Shown in pieces: positions 35,272 to 44,828 of a stretch of DNA of 64,000 bases. Position 1 is the first letter of the stretch. Every line of letters begins with the position of its first letter. Under the pieces are notes generated by a model that was given only the letters and a program-made list of their open reading frames with translations, was not told where the DNA came from and ran no database searches. Source of the stretch: Streptomyces actuosus (GTDB lineage: Bacteria; Actinomycetota; Actinomycetes; Streptomycetales; Streptomycetaceae); NCBI RefSeq assembly GCF_016921115.1, contig NZ_JAFFZS010000025.1:1-64000 (forward strand), written 5' to 3'. Position numbers and translations under genes: made by a program.

Positions 35272-35766
35272 GTGCACGAGGAGCAGAGCGGCGACGGACA
35301 CCGGGGCACCGACCCGGTACCGCCGAGTGGTGTGGACCAGGAATTCCTGGCACTGGAACGCGAGTTGACCGTGTTCCTGCGGCGGGCCCGGGCCAGTCAG
35401 GGCGAGATGGCCCGCGAGGTCCATCCCGACCTGGAGTCGGCCGCCTACGGCCTGCTCGTACGGCTCGACGAGTGCGGCCGTCAGCGGGCCACCGAGCTCG
35501 CCGCCTACATCGGCGTCGGCAAGGCCACCATGTCGCGCCAGCTGCGTGCCCTGGAGGAACTCGGCCTGGTGGCCCGCGAACCCGACCCGGCGGACGGCCG
35601 CGCCTGGCTGGTCCACCTCACGGACGAGGGCCGCAGCCGGGTCGGCCGGGTGCGTGACGCCCGCCGCGCGCGGTACGTCAGCCAGCTGGACCACTGGGAC
35701 CGGCGGGAGGTGGCCGAACTGGCCCGGCTGCTCGACCAGTTGAACAAGGGCATGGAGCAGCGCTGA
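35272..35766 (+). CDS. MarR-family transcriptional regulator
   Basis: A 164-residue dimeric winged-helix protein: an N-terminal helix (FLALERELTVFLRRARA), recognition region (RATELAAYIGVGKATMSRQL), wing (REPDPADGRAWLVHLTDEGR) and a C-terminal dimerisation helix. GTG 35272 has AGGGGA at 5-6 nt. The start of the mature gene is preceded by intergenic sequence next to the GH25 remnant. Ligand and targets unknown; a small-molecule sensor is likely. Confidence 0.9.
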   Translation: MHEEQSGDGHRGTDPVPPSGVDQEFLALERELTVFLRRARASQGEMAREVHPDLESAAYGLLVRLDECGRQRATELAAYIGVGKATMSRQLRALEELGLVAREPDPADGRAWLVHLTDEGRSRVGRVRDARRARYVSQLDHWDRREVAELARLLDQLNKGMEQR

Positions 35767-36050
35767 CCCGGGCGTCCGTCGAGTCGGACGGTTCCGCCCC
35801 GGAACCGGGGACGGACCGCGTCGTCCGCCGTACGGTCCCCGCGCCGCCCGCGCCGGACCGCCTCCCCGTCACACGGGGCCGGCGTCGCCCGCGCCGGGCC
35901 CCGGTCCCGCCGCGCGGGTGACGGGCACCGTCCGGGCGGTGACAGCCCTTGCCGTACGGTGCCGGCGCGGACTCCGCGGCCGTCCGCCCCCGGTCCTGGG
36001 GCTCCGGTGTGTCCGCGGGGGCCGGAGCCGTGGAGCGCCGGACCGGGACC

Positions 36051-36842
36051 TCACAACTCCGCGTACACGACCGTCGCGTCGTCGTGCGTCTTGCCGCGCC
36101 CCGGCGGGGGCCGCTTCCCGGCGCCGCCGGCGCGTTCCAGCGCGCGAACCCTGTCGACCAGGGCCCGGGCCCCTTCCTTGCGGAGCAGCGCGAAGCAGTC
36201 CGCCCAGCCGCCCTCGGAGAACGTCTCCACCCACCGGCCCGCCCCGTCGGTCAGCGCGGCCAGGGCGCGGACCCCCGCGCGCGGCACCGAGCCGGCCACC
36301 GCCCGCGCGGCCACGGCCGGATCGGCCGCGGCGGTGAAGAACCCGCCCTCCTTGTTGCGCAGGTGCGCGTCGATCGACTCGTCCGTCGCCAGGGCCGAAC
36401 GCGGCAGGCGGGAGAGCCGGTCGTCCAGCACCGGGGTCACCGCGCCGTCGGGCGACTCCAGCAGGAGGACCGAGTCGGACAGGACCAGGTACTCCACGGC
36501 CTGCGGGGACCAGCGGGCGAGAACCACCGTGGCCTGCGGCGTACGCGGGTGAGAAAGGTCACAGGTTTGCGCGTGCGCGGCAGAGGTACGAGCGATGGCC
36601 TGCGCAAGGACCTGAGGGAGGGGAACGTCCGGGAGTGAAACGGTCAGTTCGGTCAGAGCCCCACCCAGGTGCGCGGTGTACCAGGGGACCGGATGCAGAC
36701 ACCCCGTGCCACCCCGGGGCGGCGTCACGCCGTCCAGGACCACGAGTGATCCGCCCTGCCCCGAAGCGGGAACCCCGACACCGGCGAAGTCCTCGTTGGG
36801 GCGTGTGTCGTCGCCGGGTTCCGAGACGAGTTCGGTGCGCAT
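36051..36842 (-). CDS. PP2C-type protein phosphatase
   Basis: A 263-residue protein with the PP2C fold: SEPGDDTRPNEDFAGV near the start, VVLDGVTPP (Asp metal ligand), a central LSDSVLLLE, ALTDGAG and C-terminal KTHDDATVVYAEL. It is divergent from the usual DGMGG motif (DGVTPP) and resembles the stand-alone actinobacterial PP2C group. ATG 36842 is used; GTG 36857 is an alternative. It diverges from the conservon across 320 bp and may act on Ser/Thr-phosphorylated partners. Confidence 0.85.
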   Translation of the reverse strand: MRTELVSEPGDDTRPNEDFAGVGVPASGQGGSLVVLDGVTPPRGGTGCLHPVPWYTAHLGGALTELTVSLPDVPLPQVLAQAIARTSAAHAQTCDLSHPRTPQATVVLARWSPQAVEYLVLSDSVLLLESPDGAVTPVLDDRLSRLPRSALATDESIDAHLRNKEGGFFTAAADPAVAARAVAGSVPRAGVRALAALTDGAGRWVETFSEGGWADCFALLRKEGARALVDRVRALERAGGAGKRPPPGRGKTHDDATVVYAEL

Positions 36843-37162
36843 CCGGCCAGTCTGCACGAGGCCTTCACATGCTTCGCGAACGGTCGGCAAACATCGCGGG
36901 TTCACCGTACCGGCGCCGGCCGGACGCCTGGTTTGCGGCGGAATGATGCGTTCCCCGAACGCGTGGCGGCGAATCCTGCCAAAGCAGATCGCCCACGTCC
37001 AACCGGCCCGCCGGGCACGGGTGCTGCGCACAACAGGGGAACTTGCCCGCCAACTCCCGTCCGGGGTTCACTCCTTCGGGTGGCGGGTCAGGTGATGCGC
37101 GACCGCCGCCCACCGGCACTGGGAGGGTCGGGAGCTGTACCGGGTGCGCACAAGGGCTGACA
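36843..37162. promoter_or_regulatory. divergent region between PP2C and conservon
   Basis: 320 bp holding the promoters for both directions. No clear operator or -35/-10 pair was picked out, and no gene is seen. Confidence 0.4.
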
Positions 37163-40100
37163 GTGCGTCATCTGGATCCATGGGTACACGAGTCAGGAAT
37201 GCGAGCACCGGTGCAGAAGACGCGGCCTCGGCGCACAGGCAAGCAGTCGGCCTCCGAGGGGAGCACGGAGCGCACACCCGTCGGCCGGGGACGCCCGACC
37301 CATGTACGCAACCGGCTGATCGTCGCCGTCGCGGTGGTGGCCGCCGCCGTCGCGGGAGCCGGCGCCCCCTCCGTCCTCGCCGCCTCGGGGCAGGTGAAGG
37401 ACTCACAGGACCTGGTGACGCTGGCCGAGCGGACCCAGGGCGCCCTGGTCCTGGCCGACGCCCTCGCCGACGAGCGCGACGACGTCACGTCGTACATCGC
37501 CGCCGGACGGCCCAAGTCCAAGGCCCCCGACGAGCAGCGCAGCGCCCGCGTCGACCGCCAGGTCCGCGAACTGCGCGCCGACGACGACCTCCCGGCCGCC
37601 CTGCGCAAGGACCTCGACGGCATCGCGACCGTCCGGCGCGCGGCACTCACCGGCAGGAGCGGACCGCTGGAGGCGCACCGGTCCTACTCCGCCACCATCA
37701 CCGAACTCCACCGCCTCGCCCAGAGCCTGGCCGAGCGGATGCCCTCCCGGGCCGGCTCCGGTGCCCACGCGCTCGCCGAGCTGGACTCCGCCGTGCAGCA
37801 GGCCGCCGCCGCGCGCGGCCTGCTGGTCGCCGCGCTCAACGTGCCGACGACCACGCGGACCGTCGTCGACCCGATCACCGGCCTGCCGGAGACCGTCGTA
37901 GCCTCCTCGGACGACGACACCAAGCGGCGCGGCGCGCTCACCGCCGCCGCCCAGCAGGCCCGGCTCCGCTCCGACGCCGACCTCGCCGGCTTCCGCGAGA
38001 CCGCGCCCGACTCCGCCGTCGCCTCCTACGACGCCACCGTCACCGGCCCCGAGAACGACACCGCCGAGAAGTACCTGGACGACCTCACCGACCAGCCCAC
38101 GCTGGACGAGCACGAGCTGGACACCAGCGCCAAGAAGACCGACGCCGCGCTCTCCGCCCGCGTCGACCTGATGCGCGGCGCCGAGGCCGCCCTCTACGAC
38201 CGCCGCACCAAGGAACTGGAGCGGCTGCGCGACGAGGACGTCACCGCGCTGGAGATCCGCATCGCCGTCCTCGGAGCCCTGATGCTGCTCGCCGTCGGTG
38301 TCGCCACCGGCATGGCCCGCAGTCTCACCCGCCCGCTCGCCGTGCTCCGCCGCGGCTCGGCCCGCCTCGCGCAGGCCGACGACCCGGTGGCCGAGGAGCC
38401 CGTCGGGTTCACCGGCCGCAACGACGAGTTCGCCCAGGTCGTCCGTTCCGTCAACGCCCTGCACGCGCATGCCGCGGCCCTCGCCGAGCGCGTCGGCACC
38501 CTGGAGGCCGACCGCAAGCACCTCGTCGGCGAGCGTCAGAAGATGGCCGACGCCCGCGAGGAACTGCGCGCCGAACTCGGCGAGGCGGCCGAGCAGTTGC
38601 AGCGGCTGCGCGGCAGCATCGGCTCCACCTTCGTCAACCTCGCGCTGCGTACCCTCGGCCTGGTGGAGCGGCAGCTCGCCGTGATCGAGGGAATGGAGGA
38701 ACGCGAGCAGGACCCCGAGCGCCTCGCGACACTCTTCAAGCTCGACCACTTCGCCACGGTCATGCGCCGGCACAGTGAGAACCTCCTGGTGCTGGCCGGC
38801 ACCGAGCACGTCCAGCAGCACGTCGGACCGGTGCCCCTGGTCGACGTGGTCCGGGCGGCGGTCAGCGAGATCGAGCGCTACGAGCGGGTCCGCATCGCGG
38901 CGCTGCCCCCGCACGCGCACCTGGCGGGCTTCGCCGCCGACGACCTCTCCCACCTGCTCGCCGAACTCATGGAGAACGCCACCTCGTTCTCCCCGCCCGA
39001 CGTGCCCGTCGAGGTCTCCGGCTGGCTGCTGGAGAGCGGCGAGGTCATGCTCTCCGTCCAGGACGAGGGCATCGGCGCGGCCGACGACCGCCTGGCCCGC
39101 CTGAACGCCCGCCTCGCCGACTTCGACCCGAGCACGCCGTACGACCAGGAGGGCGAGGACGGTCTCGGGCTCGGCCTGTACGTCGTGGCCCGCCTCGCCC
39201 ACCGGCTCGGTGTCCGCGTCCAGTTGCGCGAGCAGAAGCAGGGCGGGGTCGCCGCGGTCGTCGTCCTGCCGGGCACCCTGCTCGCCGAGGCCTCGCCCGC
39301 CGCGGTTCCGCCGGCCGTCCGCACCTCGGACGGCACGCAGGCCTTCCGGCTGCCCGGAGCCGACGCCGAGGCCAACTCCAACGCCCTGCACGGCCGCGCC
39401 ACCGACACCGACCCGGTCGTGGCACTGGCCGAGCGGGCGGTGCGCGAGCGGGGCCACGGCGACATCGGCGAGGTGTCCGGGGCCGTCCCGGACCAGGGGC
39501 CACGGACGGAGGCGGCGCCGGAGCCCGCCGCCTCGCCGGAGCCCGGCGGGCCGCTGTCCGAGTCACCCGCCGAGACCACGCTGGCACTGCTGATCCCGGC
39601 GCAGCAGTCCGGCCCGGCCGCAACCGGGGCCGCTCCCGGGACCGACGCGGACCCTGCCTCGTGGGCCCGGCCCGGTACCGGGGCCGGCGACCCGGCCGAC
39701 CCCGCCGCCCCGGCCGCGGGCCCCTCCACGACCGAGGCTCCGGCGCCGGAGCCGGGATCAGGGACCCACGACCGCCCCGGGTCCGTCGAGCGCCCCGGCA
39801 CCCACCTCCGACCGGAGGCCCACGGGCGACCGGGGACCCCTGACCGTCCCCGGTCCGCGACCGGGTCCGGGAGCGACCACGGAACCGATGCCGGCCCAGC
39901 CGGCGACCACGGAAACGACGCCCCGGCCGGGACCGGACCCGGCCAGGGGACCCGGACCGCTGCGGAGCACCAGCGCATCCCGGACGAGGAGGAGCAGCTC
40001 ACCGCGAAGGGTCTCCCCAAGCGCACACCCAGGATCACCGAATCAGCCAGGGCCCCGCGCCAGCGCGCCGGGTCCGTCGACGCCGAGGCGCTGCGCCGCA

Positions 40101-40264
40101 GGCTCGGAGGTTTCCGTCGGGGGGCGGAGGCGGGCTACCGCGACGCGGAGGCCGAGACCACCGAGCAGACGGCCCAGGACCGGGCACCCCACGCACCAAC
40201 CGCACCAGGAACCACACAAGCAGAAGAAGACACGGGGGGCACAGTCGAGGAGGCAAGCAGTTGA
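37163..40264 (+). CDS. cvnA: conservon sensor-kinase-like protein CvnA
   Basis: A 1033-residue membrane protein. TM1 (LIVAVAVVAAAVAGAGAPSV), an extracellular nitrate-sensor-like (NIT) helical domain of about 300 residues, TM2 (IAVLGALMLLAVGVATGMA), HAMP, and an HATPase (LMENATSFSPP, VQDEGIG, DGLGLGLYVVARLAHRL). No canonical HisKA phosphoacceptor box is seen. The last 280 residues are a Pro/Gly/Thr-rich disordered tail. GTG 37163 has AAGGG at 7 nt; ATG 37199 lacks a site. In studied conservons CvnA sits with B, C and D in a membrane complex resembling a G-protein-coupled receptor. Confidence 0.92.
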   Translation: MRHLDPWVHESGMRAPVQKTRPRRTGKQSASEGSTERTPVGRGRPTHVRNRLIVAVAVVAAAVAGAGAPSVLAASGQVKDSQDLVTLAERTQGALVLADALADERDDVTSYIAAGRPKSKAPDEQRSARVDRQVRELRADDDLPAALRKDLDGIATVRRAALTGRSGPLEAHRSYSATITELHRLAQSLAERMPSRAGSGAHALAELDSAVQQAAAARGLLVAALNVPTTTRTVVDPITGLPETVVASSDDDTKRRGALTAAAQQARLRSDADLAGFRETAPDSAVASYDATVTGPENDTAEKYLDDLTDQPTLDEHELDTSAKKTDAALSARVDLMRGAEAALYDRRTKELERLRDEDVTALEIRIAVLGALMLLAVGVATGMARSLTRPLAVLRRGSARLAQADDPVAEEPVGFTGRNDEFAQVVRSVNALHAHAAALAERVGTLEADRKHLVGERQKMADAREELRAELGEAAEQLQRLRGSIGSTFVNLALRTLGLVERQLAVIEGMEEREQDPERLATLFKLDHFATVMRRHSENLLVLAGTEHVQQHVGPVPLVDVVRAAVSEIERYERVRIAALPPHAHLAGFAADDLSHLLAELMENATSFSPPDVPVEVSGWLLESGEVMLSVQDEGIGAADDRLARLNARLADFDPSTPYDQEGEDGLGLGLYVVARLAHRLGVRVQLREQKQGGVAAVVVLPGTLLAEASPAAVPPAVRTSDGTQAFRLPGADAEANSNALHGRATDTDPVVALAERAVRERGHGDIGEVSGAVPDQGPRTEAAPEPAASPEPGGPLSESPAETTLALLIPAQQSGPAATGAAPGTDADPASWARPGTGAGDPADPAAPAAGPSTTEAPAPEPGSGTHDRPGSVERPGTHLRPEAHGRPGTPDRPRSATGSGSDHGTDAGPAGDHGNDAPAGTGPGQGTRTAAEHQRIPDEEEQLTAKGLPKRTPRITESARAPRQRAGSVDAEALRRRLGGFRRGAEAGYRDAEAETTEQTAQDRAPHAPTAPGTTQAEEDTGGTVEEASS

Positions 40265-40773
40265 CCGCGCCCAGTACCTTCGGACTGAGCACTGAAGCCC
40301 GCAATCTGCACTGGCTGCTGACCAATCTCGTCGAGGAGGTGCCCGGCATCCTGTCGGTCGCGGTGGTCTCCTCCGACGGCCTGCTCCTGCTCTCCTCCGA
40401 CCCCGGCAGGAACCAGGAGGCCCGGCAGGCCCCGGGCGCCCGCCCGGCGGGTCCGCGCGGCTCCGCCGCCGACCTCGCCACCGTCGTGTCCGGCATCGGC
40501 AGCCTCACCGTCGGCGCCGCGCGGCTCATGGAGTTCGGCGGGGTCCGGCACACCATGGTCGCCATGGACGAAGGCAGCCTGTTCGTCATGTCGATCAGCG
40601 ACGGCTCGCTGCTGGGCGTGCACGGCTCCGCAGAGTGCGACATGACTGTCGTGGCGTACCACATGGCCCTGTTCGTCGGCCGGGCCGGTCACGTCCTGAC
40701 CCCCGAACTCCGCAACGAACTCAGGCAGTCCCTGGAAGCCGAGCCGGCGGCGGCGCCGGGGAGCGGCCGATGA
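40261..40773 (+). CDS. cvnB: roadblock/LC7 protein CvnB
   Basis: A 170-residue roadblock-fold protein (NLHWLLTNLVEEVPGILSVA, VSSDGLLLLSSD, LFVMSISDGSLLGV). Such proteins dimerise and act as GTPase partners. It starts with TTG 40261 (GGAGG at 8 nt), overlapping the cvnA stop. A Pro/Arg-rich insert (QEARQAPGARPAGPRG) interrupts the fold around residues 55-70. Confidence 0.93.
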   Translation: MTAPSTFGLSTEARNLHWLLTNLVEEVPGILSVAVVSSDGLLLLSSDPGRNQEARQAPGARPAGPRGSAADLATVVSGIGSLTVGAARLMEFGGVRHTMVAMDEGSLFVMSISDGSLLGVHGSAECDMTVVAYHMALFVGRAGHVLTPELRNELRQSLEAEPAAAPGSGR

Positions 40774-41219
40774 GCGGCAGCAACGGTTCGTCGAACAGAC
40801 TCCCGGTCCGCGGTGCCGACCGCAGGCCGGCCCGTGTCCGGCCCTACTCGCTCACCGGCGGGCGGACCCGCTTCGGCCACGTGCTCCTCGTCGAGACCTT
40901 CGTGGCCGCACTGGAACCCGCCGAGGAGCGCCCGGAACTGACGGGGGGCGGGGTGCTCGCGGCGGTCGGCCCGCAGGGTACGCTCGCCCCCCGCGTGATG
41001 CCGGAGATGGGGGCCATCGTCGAACTGTGCCGCCGGATGCGCACGGTGGCCGAGATCGCCGCGTTGCTGAGAATGCCGCTCGGCGTGGTCCGCGTGCTGC
41101 TGAGCGACCTCGCGGACCAGGGAAAGATCCGTGTGTACGGCACCGGAACCGGTCACGGTACGGGCCGGCCGGACCGCGCGCTGCTGGAAAGGGTGCTGAG
41201 TGGACTCCGCCGTCTCTGA
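40770..41219 (+). CDS. cvnC: DUF742 protein CvnC
   Basis: A 149-residue protein with the DUF742 core: RVRPYSLTGGRTRFGHVLLV, then a winged-helix-like ELCRRMRTVAEIAALLRMPLG and VRVLLSDLADQGKIRVY. ATG 40770 overlaps the cvnB stop. Members link conservon sensors to the GTPase. Confidence 0.92.
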   Translation: MSGSNGSSNRLPVRGADRRPARVRPYSLTGGRTRFGHVLLVETFVAALEPAEERPELTGGGVLAAVGPQGTLAPRVMPEMGAIVELCRRMRTVAEIAALLRMPLGVVRVLLSDLADQGKIRVYGTGTGHGTGRPDRALLERVLSGLRRL

Positions 41220-41835
41220 CGCCGTGGGCGTCTCCCCACTCGTCGAGCCCGACGACGACCTGAAAGCCTGGCAGACGGACCGCACCCGGGCGCCCGTCGC
41301 CACGAAGATAGTCGTGGCCGGCGGCTTCGGCGTCGGCAAGACGACGCTGGTCACCTCCGTCTCGGAGATCACGCCCCTGCAGACCGAGGCACTGATGACC
41401 GAGGCGAGCGAGGAGACCGACGACCTCACCGCCGTACCGGGCAAGCTCACCACCACCGTGGCCATGGACTTCGGCCGCATCACGCTCGACGACGACCTGG
41501 TGCTCTACCTGTTCGGCACGCCGGGTCAGCAGCGGTTCTGGTTCATGTGGGACGACCTGGCGCGCGGCGCGATCGGCGCCGTCGTCCTGGCCGACACCCG
41601 CCGCCTGAAGGACTGCTTCCCGGCGCTGGACTACTTCGAGAGCTGCGGGATGCCGTACGTCGTCGCGGTCAACCACTTCGACGAGAGCGAGGTGTTCGAG
41701 CCGGAGGACGTGCGCGAGGCCCTCACGATCCCGCCGCACATACCTGTCATGATCATGGACGCGCGGCGCCGGATCTCGGCCATCGAGACGCTCCTCGCCC
41801 TCGTGGCCCACGCGCTCGAGGAAACCCCCGAGTAG
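41200..41835 (+). CDS. cvnD: Ras-like GTPase CvnD
   Basis: A 211-residue GTPase: G1 GGFGVGKTT, G3-like LFGTPGQQRFW (DxxG replaced by GTPGQ as in MglA/CvnD types) and G4-like VNHFD instead of NKxD. GTG 41200 lies inside cvnC, overlapping by 20 bp. Four overlapping genes indicate one transcript and complex assembly. Confidence 0.93.
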   Translation: MDSAVSDAVGVSPLVEPDDDLKAWQTDRTRAPVATKIVVAGGFGVGKTTLVTSVSEITPLQTEALMTEASEETDDLTAVPGKLTTTVAMDFGRITLDDDLVLYLFGTPGQQRFWFMWDDLARGAIGAVVLADTRRLKDCFPALDYFESCGMPYVVAVNHFDESEVFEPEDVREALTIPPHIPVMIMDARRRISAIETLLALVAHALEETPE

Positions 41836-41858
41836 TCCATCTAGGAGAGACGTTCCGC

Positions 41859-43115
41859 ATGCGGAAGATACTCGTCGTAGGGGCCGGTCAGTCCGGTCTC
41901 CAGCTCGCCCTCGGCCTCCAGTCGCACGGCTACGAGGTCACCCTGATGTCGAACCGGACCGCGGACGAGATCCGCTCCGGCCGGGTCATGTCCACGCAGT
42001 GCATGTTCGACACGGCGCTGCGGCACGAGCGCGATCTCCAGCTGAACTTCTGGGAGTCCCAGGCTCCGAAGATCGAGGGGCTCGGCGTCTCGGTGGCCGC
42101 CCCCGGCTCCTGGGCCGAAGGCCCCTCGGCCCGCGCGATCGACTGGGTGGGCAGGCTCGACGGGTACGCGCAGTCGGTCGACCAGCGCGTGAAGATGGCC
42201 GGGTGGCTGGAGACCTTCGCGCAGCGCGGGGGGCAGCTGGTCATCCACGGCGCGGCCGTCTCCGACCTCGACTACTTCTCCCGTACCTACGACCTGGTGC
42301 TCGTCTCGGCCGGCAAGGGCGAGCTGGTCTCCATGTTCGAGCGGGACGCGGACCGGTCCCCCTACAGCGAGCCGCAGCGCGCGCTGGCCGTCGCCTACGT
42401 GCACGGCCTGGGCCCGCGCCCCGAGCACCCCGACTTCGACGCGGTCCGCTGCAACCTCGTCCCCGGCGTCGGCGAGCTGTTCGTCATGCCGACGCTGACC
42501 ACCTCCGGCCGCGCCGACATCCTCTTCTGGGAGGGCGTACCTGGCGGCCCCCTCGACGTCTTCCAGGGTGTCAAGGACCCCGCGCGGCACCTCTCCCTGA
42601 CCCTGGAACTCATGGAGCGGTACACCCCCTGGGAGTACGCACGGGCCACCGAGGTCGAACTGACCGACGCCGGCGGCGTGCTGAGCGGCCGGTACGCCCC
42701 CACCGTCCGCAAGCCCATCGGCCGGCTGCCCTCCGGCGGCCTCGTCCTCGGCGTCGCCGACGTGGTCGTCGCCAACGACCCGATCACCGGCCAGGGCGCC
42801 AACTCCGCCGCCAAGTGCGCCGCGTCCTACCTGGCGTCGATCCTGGAGCACGGGGAGAAGCCGTTCGACGAGGCGTGGATGCGGGGGACCTTCGAGCGGT
42901 ACTGGGCAACGGCCCAGCACGTCACGAAGTGGACCAACGCCATGCTGGCGCCGCCGCCCGAGCACGTGCTGAACCTGATCGGGGCGGCCGGCCAGGTCCA
43001 GCCGGTGGCGGATCGGTTCGCCAACGGCTTCGACAACCCGGCCGACTTCGAGGAGTACTTCTACGACCCCGAGAAGGCCGGGGCCTATCTCGCCTCGGTG
43101 GCCCCCCAGGGCTGA
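41859..43115 (+). CDS. FAD-dependent monooxygenase (styrene monooxygenase-like)
   Basis: A 418-residue flavoprotein. The FAD-binding GAGQSG motif follows MRKILVV, GRVMSTQC is near the start, and VVANDPITGQGANSAAKCA is the conserved DxxTGQG-type FAD segment late in the chain, as in StyA-type single-component-oxygenase partners. No reductase gene lies nearby. AGGAGA sits 10 nt before ATG 41859, 23 bp after cvnD, so it is the fifth gene of the conservon operon. Several other conservons end in a cytochrome P450, so an oxygenase in this place may be regulated by or signal through the complex. Confidence 0.88.
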   Translation: MRKILVVGAGQSGLQLALGLQSHGYEVTLMSNRTADEIRSGRVMSTQCMFDTALRHERDLQLNFWESQAPKIEGLGVSVAAPGSWAEGPSARAIDWVGRLDGYAQSVDQRVKMAGWLETFAQRGGQLVIHGAAVSDLDYFSRTYDLVLVSAGKGELVSMFERDADRSPYSEPQRALAVAYVHGLGPRPEHPDFDAVRCNLVPGVGELFVMPTLTTSGRADILFWEGVPGGPLDVFQGVKDPARHLSLTLELMERYTPWEYARATEVELTDAGGVLSGRYAPTVRKPIGRLPSGGLVLGVADVVVANDPITGQGANSAAKCAASYLASILEHGEKPFDEAWMRGTFERYWATAQHVTKWTNAMLAPPPEHVLNLIGAAGQVQPVADRFANGFDNPADFEEYFYDPEKAGAYLASVAPQG

Positions 43116-43238
43116 GCGCTCCGTCTGTCGTGCCGCGGCCCGACATCCGTCGACCGCGGCGTCGTCGTGGCCGGTCGCGCCGTTCCCCGCGCCTTCTCGG
43201 GGGCGCTGCCGGACCGCGGTGGACGTCGCCCGACCTGC

Positions 43239-44393
43239 TCAGGACCCCACGCCCCGCGACCGCAGGTCCCGCGCCCGGGGCTCCTCGGTGCCGGGGTCCG
43301 GGAGCCTCGCCGGCTGCGGGTCCGGCGCGGCCGTCCGGCCGGCGTCCCGGGCCGCCGCGGGGTCCGCGTCCGGTCGCACGGCTCCCAGGATCGGGTGCGA
43401 CGCGATCGGGGAACGCCTGATCGTCTCCCCGGTGCGCGGTGCCTGGATCACCATGCCCTTCCCCGCGTAGATCGCCACGTGCGTGGCGTCCGCGAAGTAC
43501 AGGACGAGGTCGCCCGGCCGCAGGTCGCTCAGCGGGACACGGGGCAGCTCGGCCCACTGCTCCTGGCTGGTGCGGGGGATGGGGGTGCCCGCGGTGGCCC
43601 AGGCCTCGGCGGTCAGGCCCGAGCAGTCGTAGGAATCCGGGCCCTGTGCGCCCCACGCGTAGGGCTTGCCGAGCTGCCGCTCCGCGAAGCGCAGGGCGCG
43701 GTCGCCTGCCGCGGACGGCTTGCCGTCGTCGGCGAGGGCGCCGGAGGCGGTCAGCTCCTCCTGGGCGTGGTCGACGCCGGCCCGTTCCAGCTCGGCCAGC
43801 TCGGCGAGCCGGTCCGCGGGGAGGGAGGCGAGCAGTTTCTCGACGGCGGCCAGCCGTTCGCGGACGTCGTCGCGTGCCTTCTTCCGCCGTTCGGCGAGGG
43901 TGAGCCGGCCGTCCAGGGCCTTGCGGGCCGCCCGGGCCAGATCGCGGCTCCGGCGCTCGGTGCCCTCCAGCCGTGCCACCGTCTGCGCCCGCTCCCGGGC
44001 CAGCCGGCCGATCACATGCCCCTGGTCCAGGGCGTGCTGGGGGTCGCGGGCGAGTAGCAGCCGCACGTACGGGGAGAACGCGGTGCTGTTCTGGTACTGC
44101 TGCCGCGCCAGCCGGCCCGCGGCGCCCAGACTGTCGTGCAGGGTGAGCCGCGCGCGGGCGAGCGCGCTGTCGAGCCGTTCGGTCTCCGTGCGGCTCTTCT
44201 TCAGCTCCTCCTCGGCGGCGTTGTAGGCCTCGGTGGCCTGCTCCGCCTCCCGGTACAGCCGCTGAAGGTCCGTCAGCAGCTCGGCGGCGGACCGCTCGCC
44301 GGGATCCGGCGCGGCGACCGCGGGCACGGGCGCGAGGACTGCCTGGGCCGCCAGCGCCGCCGTACAGGCCAGACGCACGAACCTTCCTGACAC
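43239..44393 (-). CDS. secreted NlpC/P60 peptidoglycan hydrolase
   Basis: A 384-residue cell-wall endopeptidase. Signal peptide (LACTAALAAQAVLAPVPAVAA), a long coiled coil (about 30-230), and a C-terminal NlpC/P60 domain with catalytic Cys in YDCSGLTAEAW and His in ATHVAIYAG. A Pro/Arg/Asp-rich tail follows. The GTG 44393 start has GGAGGTG at 5 nt, placing the signal peptide at the very N-terminus. It would cleave stem peptides, as RipA-like enzymes do; coiled coils often regulate such enzymes at division sites. Confidence 0.92.
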   Translation of the reverse strand: MSGRFVRLACTAALAAQAVLAPVPAVAAPDPGERSAAELLTDLQRLYREAEQATEAYNAAEEELKKSRTETERLDSALARARLTLHDSLGAAGRLARQQYQNSTAFSPYVRLLLARDPQHALDQGHVIGRLARERAQTVARLEGTERRSRDLARAARKALDGRLTLAERRKKARDDVRERLAAVEKLLASLPADRLAELAELERAGVDHAQEELTASGALADDGKPSAAGDRALRFAERQLGKPYAWGAQGPDSYDCSGLTAEAWATAGTPIPRTSQEQWAELPRVPLSDLRPGDLVLYFADATHVAIYAGKGMVIQAPRTGETIRRSPIASHPILGAVRPDADPAAARDAGRTAAPDPQPARLPDPGTEEPRARDLRSRGVGS

Positions 44394-44495
44394 GACATCA
44401 CCTCCGGTGCGGGCAAGGAGTGCGCTCCGCACCGTGAGCATGCGACGGGCCGCGCGGGTCCGCGCGCGGAGCGTGCGCGGTTCGGCGCAACGGCG

Positions 44496-44828
44496 TCACC
44501 CGTCGGCGGCATCCGGCGTGCCGCCCGGCGTGTTCCCCGGCCTGCCGCCCGGTTTCGACCAGGGCCACTTCAGGCCGCTCCCGGTGTCGCCCTCCGGGGC
44601 GTAGGCGTACTTCCAGCCGCGCGGCAGGTTCAGCCGCTTGCTGTACCCGCGCGGCACGCGCCGGTAGACGAGGACGGTCGGGGGGCCGCCTGCGGCGTCC
44701 GGGACCGGGATGCGGTAGATCTTCGGCGGATGCCCGGTCGGCCCCAGCAGCACCGGCAGGACCCGGCCGTCCATGGGCCCGCCCTCGAAGGGGGTGTCTT
44801 CGCTCTTCACGCCACCAGTGTCGGGCAT
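44496..44828 (-). CDS. conserved hypothetical protein
   Basis: A 110-residue protein, unrecognised. It contains FEGGPMDGRVLPVLLGPTG, YRIPVPDAAG, TVLVYRRVPR and LPRGWKYAYAPEGDTG, then a Gly/Pro-rich tail. No signal peptide or membrane segment. GTG 44810 would shorten it by six residues. It lies upstream of the hydrolase in the same direction, 102 bp apart. Confidence 0.7.
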   Translation of the reverse strand: MPDTGGVKSEDTPFEGGPMDGRVLPVLLGPTGHPPKIYRIPVPDAAGGPPTVLVYRRVPRGYSKRLNLPRGWKYAYAPEGDTGSGLKWPWSKPGGRPGNTPGGTPDAADG

